This document shows, in pieces, positions 42,980 to 51,231 of a stretch of 64,000 bases of DNA. The DNA comes from Aquipseudomonas alcaligenes_A (GTDB lineage: Bacteria; Pseudomonadota; Gammaproteobacteria; Pseudomonadales; Pseudomonadaceae): the NCBI GenBank assembly GCA_048595745.1, contig CP184361.1, one strand, 5' to 3'. Positions within the stretch are counted from its first letter, which is position 1. The number at the start of each line of letters is the position of its first letter. A program made the translations under genes and the position numbers. A model generated the notes under the pieces. The model did no database searches and was not told the origin of the DNA. It worked only from the letters and a program-made list of their open reading frames with translations.

Positions 42980-43750
42980 TTATAGCGCTTTGACTTGCCT
43001 AAGCCGGCGTCTATCGGGAAGCGGCTGACCCGGCTTCGGGAACGGTAACGGACTCTTCTTAAAGCGCGAGAGCCAGCCCTGCTTGATCAGGTAGATGTAG
43101 CGGAACTGCAGCAGGCTGCGCCGGGTGGCTCGGTGCAGGTTGTCCCTCAGGTACTGACCACGGCCGCCGCCCTTTCTGCCTGTTGTCAGCAGCATCTCGT
43201 GGTAGGTCTCGCCGTCCAGCTCGTAGAAGCTGGTCTTGTGGTGACCCAGGTAGAGGAAATTCGCCGCCTGGTAGACCACACCCCAGCCCCCGCAGCGCTC
43301 GTCTGCGAAAGATTGCACCCAAGCCACGCGCGGACAGGCCCGCTTGATGAATTTGAAGGCGTACGACAGGGCACGACTCTCACTGTTGCGCGGCGCCACG
43401 TCGTCGAACCACATGCGGTTTAGCTCCAGGTACTGGTCCACCTCAGTGCCGGCGACGATCTTCTGTGCCCCGGCGACGGGGTTGAGGGCATAGCCGAACT
43501 GGAGAACCCCTCGCATGACGCCATCCACCCAGCAGCCCAGGTGGACGTAGGAGTTGGCGACGATGCGGCCTGAGTAGTGGTTGGCCAGAATGACGCGGTT
43601 GGCCTCGGCGCGGGGGATTAGTGCCACATAGAAGGCGCTGCAGCCGAAGCCAGCCAGCGCCTGTTCCCCGTTGAAGTAGCCGACCAGGTCAGTGGACGGT
43701 GGGTTGTAGTTGCCCGGCTGGGCCGGATGGTGGTCTTTCTTTGTTGCCAT
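42980..43750 (-). CDS. mom: Mom-like DNA modification protein
   Basis: A 256-residue protein of the Mom family (GNAT-like fold). The core segments LELNRMWFDDVAPRNSESRA and VQSFADERCGGWGVVYQAAN match Mu Mom, which converts adenine to N6-carbamoylmethyl-adenine in phage DNA so that it resists host restriction. The extra C-terminal tail (RRLLQF.. PLPFPKPGQPLPDRR) is lysine/arginine-rich. It overlaps com by 62 bases. Start ATG 43750 is preceded by a hairpin that buries the SD, matching Com-dependent control. It is the last phage gene, as in Mu. Confidence 0.9.
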   Translation of the reverse strand: MATKKDHHPAQPGNYNPPSTDLVGYFNGEQALAGFGCSAFYVALIPRAEANRVILANHYSGRIVANSYVHLGCWVDGVMRGVLQFGYALNPVAGAQKIVAGTEVDQYLELNRMWFDDVAPRNSESRALSYAFKFIKRACPRVAWVQSFADERCGGWGVVYQAANFLYLGHHKTSFYELDGETYHEMLLTTGRKGGGRGQYLRDNLHRATRRSLLQFRYIYLIKQGWLSRFKKSPLPFPKPGQPLPDRRRLRQVKAL

Positions 43751-43913
43751 GAGCAGCCTCGGAACGAGGCGCTCTATGGCGCTCAGGGTTCGGGCAGCTC
43801 GCGGCTGTCTGGTGGTTCAGTGTCCCGCAGCGCGGGCACTTGATTTGTAGGGTGTAGCAACCGCTCGCGCGGGCAAGTAGGCGGGCGCAGCCGCCGCAAC
43901 GTATGTCAAACAT
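43689..43913 (-). CDS. com: Com-like zinc-finger translational regulator of mom
   Basis: A 74-residue protein with a four-cysteine zinc knuckle, Cys6 and Cys9 (IRCGGCARLLARA), Cys26 and Cys29 (IKCPRCGTLNHQ), as in Mu Com. Com binds the mom mRNA and opens the structure that hides its translation start. The last 20 codons of com overlap the start of mom in another frame, the same arrangement as in Mu. The com SD is weak (GCAGG before ATG). Confidence 0.88.
   Translation of the reverse strand: MFDIRCGGCARLLARASGCYTLQIKCPRCGTLNHQTAASCPNPERHRAPRSEAAHGNKERPPSGPAGQLQPTVH
43751..43774 (-). promoter_or_regulatory. Translational hairpin at the mom start
   Basis: In the RNA (minus strand) GAGC-GCCTCG-TTC-CGAGGC-U-GCTC forms a ten-pair stem with one bulge, ending directly at the mom ATG (43750). 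The only SD-like purine run upstream, GAGG, is inside the 3' arm. This is the layout expected for a Com-opened structure as in Mu. It lies within the com coding sequence. Confidence 0.7.
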
Positions 43914-43949
43914 CCTGCAAAATGGCCTTCTTTCAGGTAGGCTCCCCGG

Positions 43950-43963
43950 CGCTCGCGCGAGCG
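43950..43963. other. Palindrome upstream of com
   Basis: CGCTCGCGCGAGCG is a perfect 14-bp palindrome 37 bases before the com start, in the only sizeable gap (134 bases) of the late operon. It could be an operator for a separate com-mom promoter, or a chance GC-rich palindrome. Confidence 0.3.
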
Positions 43964-44047
43964 AGAGGGCCTTGGCTGGCTTGCAGGTACGGTCTGCGGG
44001 CTGGTGCCGGTAGGGGGTGTTCCCGCACCCTCGGCCGGCGCCCTCTT

Positions 44048-44539
44048 TTATATATGGTCGAGCAGCTCCATAGGCTTGCTCGGGCGGATGTAGGGGTTAT
44101 CCAGCATCCACAGGTGCTGGGGGGTAATGCGCCCCACCAGGGTCTCGCGGAACAGCGGCACTCCGCCCTGGGCAAGCGCCCAGGCGATCAGCTCGCTACA
44201 GAACCAGTCCTCTTCCCCCTGCCAATCGCGGCTACGGGTAACCAGACCAGCTACGCCCACCCAATCGTATGGCTTGCCCACCTGGCTACGCGCCGCAGCT
44301 AATACGGCCGCCGCGCTTCCTACACGGAACTCCACAAGCGCGGCGCGGCTGGCTTTCTGGAGCCTGTAGGCCAGCGGCTCCACCACCACGCCAGAGGGCG
44401 CTACTGCGCCGACCAGCTCTGGCCGACCAGCACTGTCGTCTAGCAGGTCGACGTGCGACCAGGCCGACCAGGTGAAGGTGCGGATAGCCAAGCTGCCGAG
44501 GTGTCGCCGCCGGGTGAAGAGCACGCGGATGGTTTCCAT
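44048..44539 (-). CDS. NlpC/P60-like (YiiX-type) phage protein
   Basis: A 163-residue protein with the permuted papain-like layout: His29 in WSAWSHVDLL near the N-terminus, Tyr91-Asp92-Trp93 in the middle, and the putative catalytic Cys114 in DWFCSELIAWAL. YiiX/NlpC relatives cleave peptides or amides of the cell wall. ATG 44539 overlaps the stop of the preceding gene by one base. It sits after the fibre genes and before com-mom, so it may help at the tail tip or lysis; no signal peptide is visible. Confidence 0.65.
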   Translation of the reverse strand: METIRVLFTRRRHLGSLAIRTFTWSAWSHVDLLDDSAGRPELVGAVAPSGVVVEPLAYRLQKASRAALVEFRVGSAAAVLAAARSQVGKPYDWVGVAGLVTRSRDWQGEEDWFCSELIAWALAQGGVPLFRETLVGRITPQHLWMLDNPYIRPSKPMELLDHI

Positions 44540-45294
44540 CACACCCCCTTGGCGTTACCAATGCCGGCGACAGACGCGCGGATGGCCTCTACGGTGCTGG
44601 CCGCCAGTTCTTCGGCCTGCTCGATCTCGCCAGCCTGGATCAACTGGCGAACCTGCACCTTGGCGCCCAGGCGCACTTGGCGCAGCTGCAGCATGGCGCC
44701 GTTGTAGAGCCCGGCTTCCCGCCGGATATCGTCGGCCGCCTGCTCAGGCGTAAGGCCGCCAATAGCCCAGGCAGCAACGTAACCAGGCACCTGATCGGCC
44801 GGATAGCCAGCGGCAGCAAAGGCCTCTGCCTCCTCAGCGGCACGCAGGTACTCCATCGCTCGCAGTGGATCTCCTGCCACAGCATGGCGGGCGCCGTCTG
44901 CTGCCGTGTCGATGCGACCACAGAGGCGTCCGGCGAGGGCCTGACGGTTTTCAGCCTGCAACTCGGCGCTGAACTCCCAGGTCGAGCCGTTCCAGGCGTG
45001 ATCCGCCGTTGGCCTTGGCAGAAGGGTCAGCCCCTCGGGCAGCTCGCCCAGCTGCCCATGCTGGACAGCGCTGCCATCTGCTGTGCTGAAAACGGCACCA
45101 CGGAAGTCAGGCAACTGGTGCACCTCGCCATCGACAAGCGCCCAGGCAAAGCCCTCGTCTGGCTCAGGCAGCTGCTGCTCAAGCTCTACGCCGCCGGCCG
45201 GCAGCTGTACTCCAAGGCCAGGAATCTCGGGAATCTCAACCGGGCCGACCAGGGCGCCAGAGCCGTCCGTAAGATAGATAAGTGGTGCGGTCAT
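44539..45294 (-). CDS. Putative tail fibre assembly / cap protein
   Basis: A 251-residue acidic protein directly after the fibre gene. The N-terminal third is Pro/Gly-rich with strands; residues 100-250 are helical, with the DHAWNGSTWEFSAELQAENRQ-type segment seen in Mu gpU-like and lambda Tfa-like chaperones. Assignment is by position and general style rather than by a diagnostic motif. The ATG at 45294 follows the fibre stop by nine bases. Confidence 0.6.
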   Translation of the reverse strand: MTAPLIYLTDGSGALVGPVEIPEIPGLGVQLPAGGVELEQQLPEPDEGFAWALVDGEVHQLPDFRGAVFSTADGSAVQHGQLGELPEGLTLLPRPTADHAWNGSTWEFSAELQAENRQALAGRLCGRIDTAADGARHAVAGDPLRAMEYLRAAEEAEAFAAAGYPADQVPGYVAAWAIGGLTPEQAADDIRREAGLYNGAMLQLRQVRLGAKVQVRQLIQAGEIEQAEELAASTVEAIRASVAGIGNAKGV

Positions 45295-45303
45295 GACGGC
45301 TCC

Positions 45304-46335
45304 TTAGATCAGCTTGATACGGCCTGGATAGGCGATGTTTCGCGGGCGAGTGGCGCCAATGTATTGAGACGATGCAGCCTGAATGCTGTTGGCAGAAGAC
45401 GCTGACTGCGCTGTAGCAATGGAGTCGCTCGCATTGCTGACATCGAAGAACTTTGTTGTGAGATTCTGCATACGACGGAACGAGCCCACAGCATCCACGA
45501 TCTCGCCGATCACCAGCGAGCCATGCTGGAAGGAGCCCGCCAGGCGGGAGGGGTCAGCGCCCCGGCTGTCATCCAGAATCCGCAGAAACTCGCCACGGCC
45601 CTCAGGCCCCCGGAAAGTCGCCACGCCGTCGCCGCTGGTCCAGCCACCCTCGCGCCCCACACGTGCGGCCTCGGTGGTGAGCATCCCCGACTGGTTGGCG
45701 TGGTCCCACAGCCACGGCCAATCCGCCCGGTTGAGCAGCGGTCCGTTCAGCGCGCCGTAGCCACCAGGGCTGAACAACGTGGTGGTCTCGAATACCGGCC
45801 GGCCGAGCGAGGTGCTATCGAAGCGCCCAACGACCCACCAGGTGGTGCCGTCGCTGCGCAGGCGCCACCAGTCTCCGGCCCCCATCAGCACAAAGAAGGA
45901 ATAGCCGGCAGCATTCAGGTGGGTGTGAAACTGGATCTTCTCCGCGCCACTGGCCTGGACCACCAGGCGGTTGCCGCTGTTGTCTACCCGCCGCAGGATG
46001 AAATCATGGGGCGTCTTCGCCGAGGTAGCCGGCGGCAAGGTGAAAGTCCGGGCACCGCCAGCAGCATCGAGGTGTAAGAGCCCGGCGTGCAGAGCGGTGA
46101 GCTGCGTGTTGGCGGCAAGGGTTGATTGCCCGCCCCGAAGGGCTCGCAGCAGCTGTGCAAGGTCCGCTTCGGATGGGGCTTGGCCGGACGCTGTTATGAC
46201 GTTAAGAAGTTCGTCCGTGACCATGTTGTTCCATACCGCCGGGTCAAGGGATGCGGGAATGCTCAGCAGCGGGTTGCCATCGGTAAATTTGCCAGCTAGC
46301 AGGTCTACGTTTGGCACAGAGTGTGGGTAATCCAT
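45304..46335 (-). CDS. Phage tail fibre (collar) protein
   Basis: A 343-residue protein located where Mu carries fibre gene S. The N-terminus has the TDGNPLLSIPASLDPAVWNN segment typical of Mu-like and F-type pyocin fibre proteins; the middle has beta strands with GAGDWWRLRSDGTTWWVVG; the C-terminal part contains a Gly-rich segment (GDGVATFRGPEGRGEFLRI) of tail-collar type. It ends in a basic tail (GATRPRNIAYPGRIKLI). It likely determines receptor specificity. It begins five bases after the gp48 homologue. Confidence 0.8.
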   Translation of the reverse strand: MDYPHSVPNVDLLAGKFTDGNPLLSIPASLDPAVWNNMVTDELLNVITASGQAPSEADLAQLLRALRGGQSTLAANTQLTALHAGLLHLDAAGGARTFTLPPATSAKTPHDFILRRVDNSGNRLVVQASGAEKIQFHTHLNAAGYSFFVLMGAGDWWRLRSDGTTWWVVGRFDSTSLGRPVFETTTLFSPGGYGALNGPLLNRADWPWLWDHANQSGMLTTEAARVGREGGWTSGDGVATFRGPEGRGEFLRILDDSRGADPSRLAGSFQHGSLVIGEIVDAVGSFRRMQNLTTKFFDVSNASDSIATAQSASSANSIQAASSQYIGATRPRNIAYPGRIKLI

Positions 46336-46340
46336 GGTGG

Positions 46341-46940
46341 TCAGTTACCTCCATAACTGAAGAAAACAATGGAGCCACCCTGACGCTGGTGGCTGATAAC
46401 ACATTCGAGATAGGTGTCGCCCCACACGCGGAAGCGCTCGCCGCATGCACTGACACCATGCCGTCGGGCAGTAACCTTTTGCTCAGGCAGATTCATCTGC
46501 CAGACCTGTTCCCAATCCACCCCGCCAAAGCGCTCACCCATGCGAGCGCGGCCATGCCGCCGGGCGCCATATTCGGTGATCGTTGCGTGGGGATAGCCGA
46601 GTAGCGCGGCCAAAGCTATGTAGTACTCGCGGCTCTGGCCTCCGACGGCGAAAACCTTGGCGTTCAACGCTTGCAGGCGCTCCAGTAGCGTTTGGCTGCC
46701 ATGGACACTGCACGCGTCAGGTAGGCCGAAGGCGGCTTCCCAGCGCTCCAGCATCTGGTAAGTGGCGCGCGGATCAGTTTCGCGCCACAGGTCATCGCTG
46801 CGAGCGTGAACGCGTGAAAAGCTCTCGCCCAATCCCCGCAACAAGCGCTGCAGGCCGCTCTCGGGCTCTTGGGTCCATGCCGGCCCAGGCGGCAACAACT
46901 GGCTGAGCTGTCGGCCATAGGCCTCTGCACTCATGACCAT
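46341..46940 (-). CDS. Mu gp48-like baseplate protein (DUF2313/YmfQ)
   Basis: A 199-residue member of the YmfQ/DUF2313 family: AYGRQLSQLLPPGPAWTQEP at the N-terminus is the family motif; a Cys-containing C-terminal part (GDTYLECVISHQR) is also typical. It is a small baseplate component in contractile-tail phages. Two starts are possible: ATG 46940 (overlap 10 with gp47) or ATG 46934 (overlap 4, ATGA). Confidence 0.85.
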   Translation of the reverse strand: MVMSAEAYGRQLSQLLPPGPAWTQEPESGLQRLLRGLGESFSRVHARSDDLWRETDPRATYQMLERWEAAFGLPDACSVHGSQTLLERLQALNAKVFAVGGQSREYYIALAALLGYPHATITEYGARRHGRARMGERFGGVDWEQVWQMNLPEQKVTARRHGVSACGERFRVWGDTYLECVISHQRQGGSIVFFSYGGN

Positions 46941-47992
46941 GTGAAGCCCCCTACGACAGCCAACTTCCCTGGAGTGGTGGCAACATTTGTCAGGGGCGCA
47001 AGTAGCTGATGGTCGTTCTCGCCGGGGGCGGTGCTGATGGCCTCGCGAATATGAGTAAGCAGCAGCGTTCCGCCAGGAACTGCCTCGCGGCGGTGCAGAT
47101 CCCGTAGCTCGGCCTCAACCGCCGCGCGGGTCGCAGAACTGTCGGGGTTTAACCGAATGTCATAGTTAATCAGCTCAGCGACAGGCGGTAACACGTACAC
47201 TGAACGCCGACCAGCCGGGCGGCGCTTACCGATGTACTCGTCCACCGCTTCTAGCACTTGGGCGGAGGGGATGGGCGTGTCTTCGTTATCACAAACCACC
47301 CGCACGACCACGCTACCAATGCCTAGCTCATGCTCGGTTGCCCAGGCGCGTGTTACCGAAGGGTGTGCAGCCTTTGCCCAGGAAACATAGTCATCCAAGT
47401 GGCCGGCTTTCGGCGGATTACGCATGCGGTCCTGGACGCGGGCCAGCAGGCCCTGGAGCTGCTCGGCATCAGCCCCGCCCGCAATTCCGGCAGCGCCGAC
47501 CACCAGGGTGGGCTGGACGCCAGGCACTGGGCTGAGCAGGGTTAGCACGCTGCCGGCTGGCAGGTTACCGGCGGCTCCGGGTTCCTCGGCCTGAACCGTG
47601 CCCTCGCCGCCCTCGCTGCCGAGCACCAGCGTGTCCTGGAGGACGTAGACAGCGCCCGCCCTCGACTGCATGCGGTTGCCGGCATCGAGCACGGCGCCGG
47701 GCATGCCAGCTGCCACTGCCGGCCCATTGGCAAAGGTCGGCTCCAGATACCAGAGGCCATAGCCGCGCGCCCAGCGCTCGATACCCTCGGCGTCTGCCTG
47801 CTCATCGGGTAGGAAGTTACGAGCGCGGTACTCGATATGGGCGTGCAGGCCCTGCTCGACGCCTGCCTGGGCGTGGGCAATTACCCCAACCGTAGTGCGG
47901 CGGGTAGCCGCTGATTTTCCCGGCAGCCAGGTTTGCATATCCGTGGCGGTCAACTCACGGGTGTCAGCAAGGCTGGGAATCTTAAAGTCCAT
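46931..47992 (-). CDS. Baseplate wedge protein (Mu gp47 / P2 gpJ-like)
   Basis: A 353-residue baseplate J family protein. Conserved features are DMQTWLPGKSAATRRTTVGV near the start, PDEQADAEGIERWARGYGLW, and the C-terminal VYVLPPVAELINYDIRLNPD, then TREAISTAPGENDHQL-type segment. Baseplate wedges of this family connect tail fibres to the baseplate. It overlaps the gp46 homologue by 11 bases. Confidence 0.93.
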   Translation of the reverse strand: MDFKIPSLADTRELTATDMQTWLPGKSAATRRTTVGVIAHAQAGVEQGLHAHIEYRARNFLPDEQADAEGIERWARGYGLWYLEPTFANGPAVAAGMPGAVLDAGNRMQSRAGAVYVLQDTLVLGSEGGEGTVQAEEPGAAGNLPAGSVLTLLSPVPGVQPTLVVGAAGIAGGADAEQLQGLLARVQDRMRNPPKAGHLDDYVSWAKAAHPSVTRAWATEHELGIGSVVVRVVCDNEDTPIPSAQVLEAVDEYIGKRRPAGRRSVYVLPPVAELINYDIRLNPDSSATRAAVEAELRDLHRREAVPGGTLLLTHIREAISTAPGENDHQLLAPLTNVATTPGKLAVVGGFTWS

Positions 47993-48437
47993 TCATTGCC
48001 TCCCAGAGGATCTCGAATTGGTAACTCTCACGGCCGCCATCGCGGCGGTTGATGGCCACGGCCAGGCCGAGGACGCCACGGCGCGGAACGCTTGGCTGCA
48101 CGTCGATGCTGGCGGCGATGCCGTCCTCGGTCAGCCAGCTCAACGCCTCCAGGGCGTAGTCGCGGGCGCGGCGCATGGGCTCGGGCAGCTCCTTCTCGCG
48201 GCCGAGCAGCCAGAGCCGCGAGCCCAACTGGTCGCCGGGCACCTCGGCCAACTGATCCGCCCACCAGCCCCGGCGGTCGGTGCTGCCGTCTGGCAAGGTG
48301 TCGTCGGCGCGGGCGCGGCGGTCGGAAAAAAGGCTGACGATGACAGCGGTCTGCAGACCGTCATCAATGACCAGGTCGCCATCCTCGAAGACCAGGTCAG
48401 CCCCGGTGCCGTCCCACTTGAGCGCGATGTCTCCCAT
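47982..48437 (-). CDS. Mu gp46-like baseplate protein (GP46 family)
   Basis: A 151-residue protein of the phage GP46 family (gp25-like in position). It starts MGDIALKWDGTGADLVFEDG with the GP46 signature, followed by DRRARADDTLPDGSTDRRGW. It is a small wedge component next to gp47. One-base overlap with gp45 and 11-base overlap with gp47. Confidence 0.9.
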   Translation of the reverse strand: MGDIALKWDGTGADLVFEDGDLVIDDGLQTAVIVSLFSDRRARADDTLPDGSTDRRGWWADQLAEVPGDQLGSRLWLLGREKELPEPMRRARDYALEALSWLTEDGIAASIDVQPSVPRRGVLGLAVAINRRDGGRESYQFEILWEAMNGL

Positions 48438-48985
48438 CAGCTCACCTCCGCAAAGGGGCGGCCGCTCTGCTGGCCGGCGGCTGGCTGAGTGTCTTTGTGC
48501 GGGTGGGTCTTGAGGCTCACGCCGGCACCGATCACATCGCCCTGGGCGACGATGCGGCCGGTGCTGGTGATCAGCGGGGTTTCGTAGTGAACCGCCGTGC
48601 CGGCCTTGACCTGGAGGGTCATGGTCTCGACCTCGATCACGCGGCCGCGCTTGAGGTGAATCTTGTCCTGCTCGTCGGTGTAGATGGCCACCTCGCCAGT
48701 CTTCATGCCCACCAGCCGGTAGCGGCGGTCGGCACAGGAGATGACCACGCTGTGCGCGCGGTGGCCTCCGGTGGCGAGCACCAGGGCCTCGGCGCCAGGG
48801 TGCGGGACCACGGTCAGGCCGTAGCCCTGCCAGTGCTCGACGCCATCCAGGGTCTCGTCCTTGAGAATGCCGATCTGCAGCGTTTGCATTTTGGCTGCGT
48901 CGTTGACCAGGGTGACCACGGCGCGGGCCACAATATGGGCCAGGCCACGACGCAACGGATTAAGGAGCCGGTCAATACCCGCCAT
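48437..48985 (-). CDS. Baseplate spike protein (Mu gp45 / P2 gpV-like)
   Basis: A 182-residue spike. An N-terminal OB-like part (VNDAAKMQTLQIGILKDETL) is followed by the repetitive beta helix of a trimer (HLKRGRVIEVETMTLQVKAG). The C-terminus has HPHKDTQ; gp45 and gpV tips carry an HxH motif that holds iron in the piercing needle. It overlaps the gp44 homologue by 14 bases. Confidence 0.92.
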   Translation of the reverse strand: MAGIDRLLNPLRRGLAHIVARAVVTLVNDAAKMQTLQIGILKDETLDGVEHWQGYGLTVVPHPGAEALVLATGGHRAHSVVISCADRRYRLVGMKTGEVAIYTDEQDKIHLKRGRVIEVETMTLQVKAGTAVHYETPLITSTGRIVAQGDVIGAGVSLKTHPHKDTQPAAGQQSGRPFAEVS

Positions 48986-50012
48986 CGGTGGCCTCCGGCT
49001 CGGGAATGGAGAGCACCTCGAAGGCCTCGCGGGGCATGACTGTCGGCTCCACGCGCTCGCCTTGCTCGTCCAAGATGTAGTTGATGTCGGTAATCAGGCG
49101 CTCGGCGCCGCGCAGGTAGCTGTAGTCGTCGAAGACTGTGGCCAGTGTGTTGTGCCGCCACAGCTCGCCATTACTCTGGCGGTGGCCGATCAGGGTGTAA
49201 CTGATGGCCTGCGAGCGGCCCCAGCGCACATTGCGCTCCCAGGTGACACGCTGGCGGGCGGCGGCCGGGTCCAGAGGGCCGTCGGCGATCAGGGTCAGCG
49301 GCCGGTAGCGCTTGATGCGCTTGTCCACGGCGGTGGCCAGCACGGCGGCGGCCTGCTCGCCGTACCAGTCGTCGCTGCCCTGGCTCTGGCCCTTGAGGGT
49401 GTAGTGGCTGTAGACGTCGGTCAGGTCGCGGTTGGGCGCGCCCGTGTTGATGTTGCGCCCCAGCACCAGGTCGTCCTTAGCCCGCGCCTGGCCGGCGCGA
49501 GTAATGACCAGGTTGCCCTTGCCGTCAGTGATCAGCAGCACGCCACGAATGCGCGCAGCCTGGTCGAGCATCTCGAACACGGTTTCGCCGTCGTTGGGCT
49601 TGAGGCTGCGAAACGGCGCATTGGCCCCTGCCAGGTCGATGACGTTTATGCCAAAGGGCGCGCAAAGCTCGCGGGCCACATCGGCCAGGCCGCGCCCGAT
49701 CCATTGGGTGGCGGGCGCCGAGCAGTCGACCAGGTCGGCAGTCTTGTCGCGGCCGCTGACGGAAATGCTGTGATCCTGGCTGTTGTAGGTGGGGCCGACG
49801 CGGTCCACATGGCCTGTGATCAGCAACTCGCCGTCGTAATGCAGGGTGCAGGGAGCGCCCTCGGGAATCTCGCGGGCGGTTGCCTGGCCGGCCCAGCGCT
49901 CGGTCAGGGTCAAGTCGAAGCGCCCGGCCAGCTGCTGCATGCCGAGGTTGATGCGGTAGCCCTTCCAGCCGCCCCAGTCTTTGCCATCCACGATCAACAT
50001 GACTTCAGACAT
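48972..50012 (-). CDS. Baseplate hub protein (Mu gpP/gp44-like)
   Basis: A 346-residue hub of the phage late control/gpD-like family. It starts MSEVMLIVDGKDWGGWKGYR and contains ITGHVDRVGPTYNSQDHSIS, typical of Mu gpP. I use ATG 50012 with SD GGAGGTG; the frame is open 9 codons upstream but without an SD. It overlaps the gpN gene by eight bases. Confidence 0.92.
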   Translation of the reverse strand: MSEVMLIVDGKDWGGWKGYRINLGMQQLAGRFDLTLTERWAGQATAREIPEGAPCTLHYDGELLITGHVDRVGPTYNSQDHSISVSGRDKTADLVDCSAPATQWIGRGLADVARELCAPFGINVIDLAGANAPFRSLKPNDGETVFEMLDQAARIRGVLLITDGKGNLVITRAGQARAKDDLVLGRNINTGAPNRDLTDVYSHYTLKGQSQGSDDWYGEQAAAVLATAVDKRIKRYRPLTLIADGPLDPAAARQRVTWERNVRWGRSQAISYTLIGHRQSNGELWRHNTLATVFDDYSYLRGAERLITDINYILDEQGERVEPTVMPREAFEVLSIPEPEATDGGY

Positions 50013-51231
50013 CGCGCAGCACCTCCAGCGGCTGCCCACCGGCCACGAATCCGGGGTGGGTCAAGCGGTTGCGGGCAGCAATGTCGGCAGCCCGGCGCGC
50101 GTCGCCATAGAGTTTGTGGGCGATCAGCAGCGCCGGCATGGTGGCCTGCGGGGTGAAGCTGGCCAGCGGCGCCAGGTCGGCGGCGGTACGCTGCAGCTCG
50201 ACTACCAGGCTAGAGCTGAGCCCGGCCAGGGCGCGATAACATTGGGCGCTGGCCTCCAGCTGCTGGCGCTCCAGCTCGGCTACCACCTGGTCACGCACCT
50301 GGATGGCCTGGTCGCGGTTGTCATAGGTCATGCCGGGCAGCGGGCGGCCGCTGGCATCGAGCGGCCGGCCGGTGGCCAGGCGCACGGCCTCAGCTGCAGC
50401 AGCGCGCTCAACCAGGCGGTAGACGGCGGCTTGGTTGGTTGCCTGCTGGGCGCGAGCCTTGGTCACATAGCCGGCGCTGCGCACGGGCTTGGCCTTGCTG
50501 CCCATGTTGAACAGCGAGGACTGCGCGCGGAAGGCCGCAAACGGGTCAGAGGTGGCGGTCATGCCGCGAACCAGACCGATGATGTTGCCGGCCAGGTTGC
50601 CCGGCGAAAGGAGCAGTTGCTGGAAGCTTCCAGTCAGGCGACCAACCATGGAGCCGAAGCCCGAGGCGCTGGTGAGCATGCCGCCCGCGCTGCCGATGTA
50701 GCCGGTAGCTTCCTGCAGCACATCCACCGCTTCCTCGGCGACGAAGCTGGCATAGCCGGCCACAGCCCATACCTCGGCAAACTCGCTGGCGGCCTCTTCC
50801 TGCACCAGGTCGGCGGCGGCGTTGGCCTGGGCGCCCTGCAGGGGTTTGTTGTCCGGGCGCGGTTCTTCGCCGTCCTCGACGAAGGTCTGGCTGATGGTGG
50901 CGCGTCCGCCCTCGGCGGTGCTCTCCTCGCAGCTGTAATCGCCCAGGACAGCAACCTGCATCTCGCCGTAGTACGGGTGCACCAGGGTGCCGGGGCCTTT
51001 AGCCTCCAGGGCCTCGATCAGCTTGTCGCGGCGCGCCATGTAGTCGGCGCCGGTCACCACCATGGTCAGGCTGAACTTGCGCGCGGACCGGCCCATGTCC
51101 TGGGTGCTGGGCACGTCGCGCAGCGGGTACTCGTCCAGGATGGTACGGCGGCCCCCGGTGCGGGAACTGGTGCGCAGGTTGAACGGCACGCCACGGAAGG
51201 AGCCGGGCCGGTATTCGTCGCGCCAGGCCAT
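50005..51231 (-). CDS. Mu gpN-like DNA circularisation protein
   Basis: A 408-residue protein whose N-terminus (MAWRDEYRPGSFRGVPFNLR) is the DNA_circ_N domain of Mu gpN; SARKFSLTMVVTGADYMARR is also conserved. In the virion it is a baseplate/tail tip component. The frame is open for 70 codons upstream inside the tape measure gene, but ATG 51231 overlaps that gene's stop (TAATG) and begins the conserved domain. The C-terminus contains long helices (ALIAHKLYGDARRAADIAAR). Confidence 0.9.
   Translation of the reverse strand: MAWRDEYRPGSFRGVPFNLRTSSRTGGRRTILDEYPLRDVPSTQDMGRSARKFSLTMVVTGADYMARRDKLIEALEAKGPGTLVHPYYGEMQVAVLGDYSCEESTAEGGRATISQTFVEDGEEPRPDNKPLQGAQANAAADLVQEEAASEFAEVWAVAGYASFVAEEAVDVLQEATGYIGSAGGMLTSASGFGSMVGRLTGSFQQLLLSPGNLAGNIIGLVRGMTATSDPFAAFRAQSSLFNMGSKAKPVRSAGYVTKARAQQATNQAAVYRLVERAAAAEAVRLATGRPLDASGRPLPGMTYDNRDQAIQVRDQVVAELERQQLEASAQCYRALAGLSSSLVVELQRTAADLAPLASFTPQATMPALLIAHKLYGDARRAADIAARNRLTHPGFVAGGQPLEVLRDV

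Noticed and set aside
43914..44047. GATC sites for Dam/OxyR control of mom
   Set aside because: I found no GATC in this stretch, so Mu-type methylation control is not supported.
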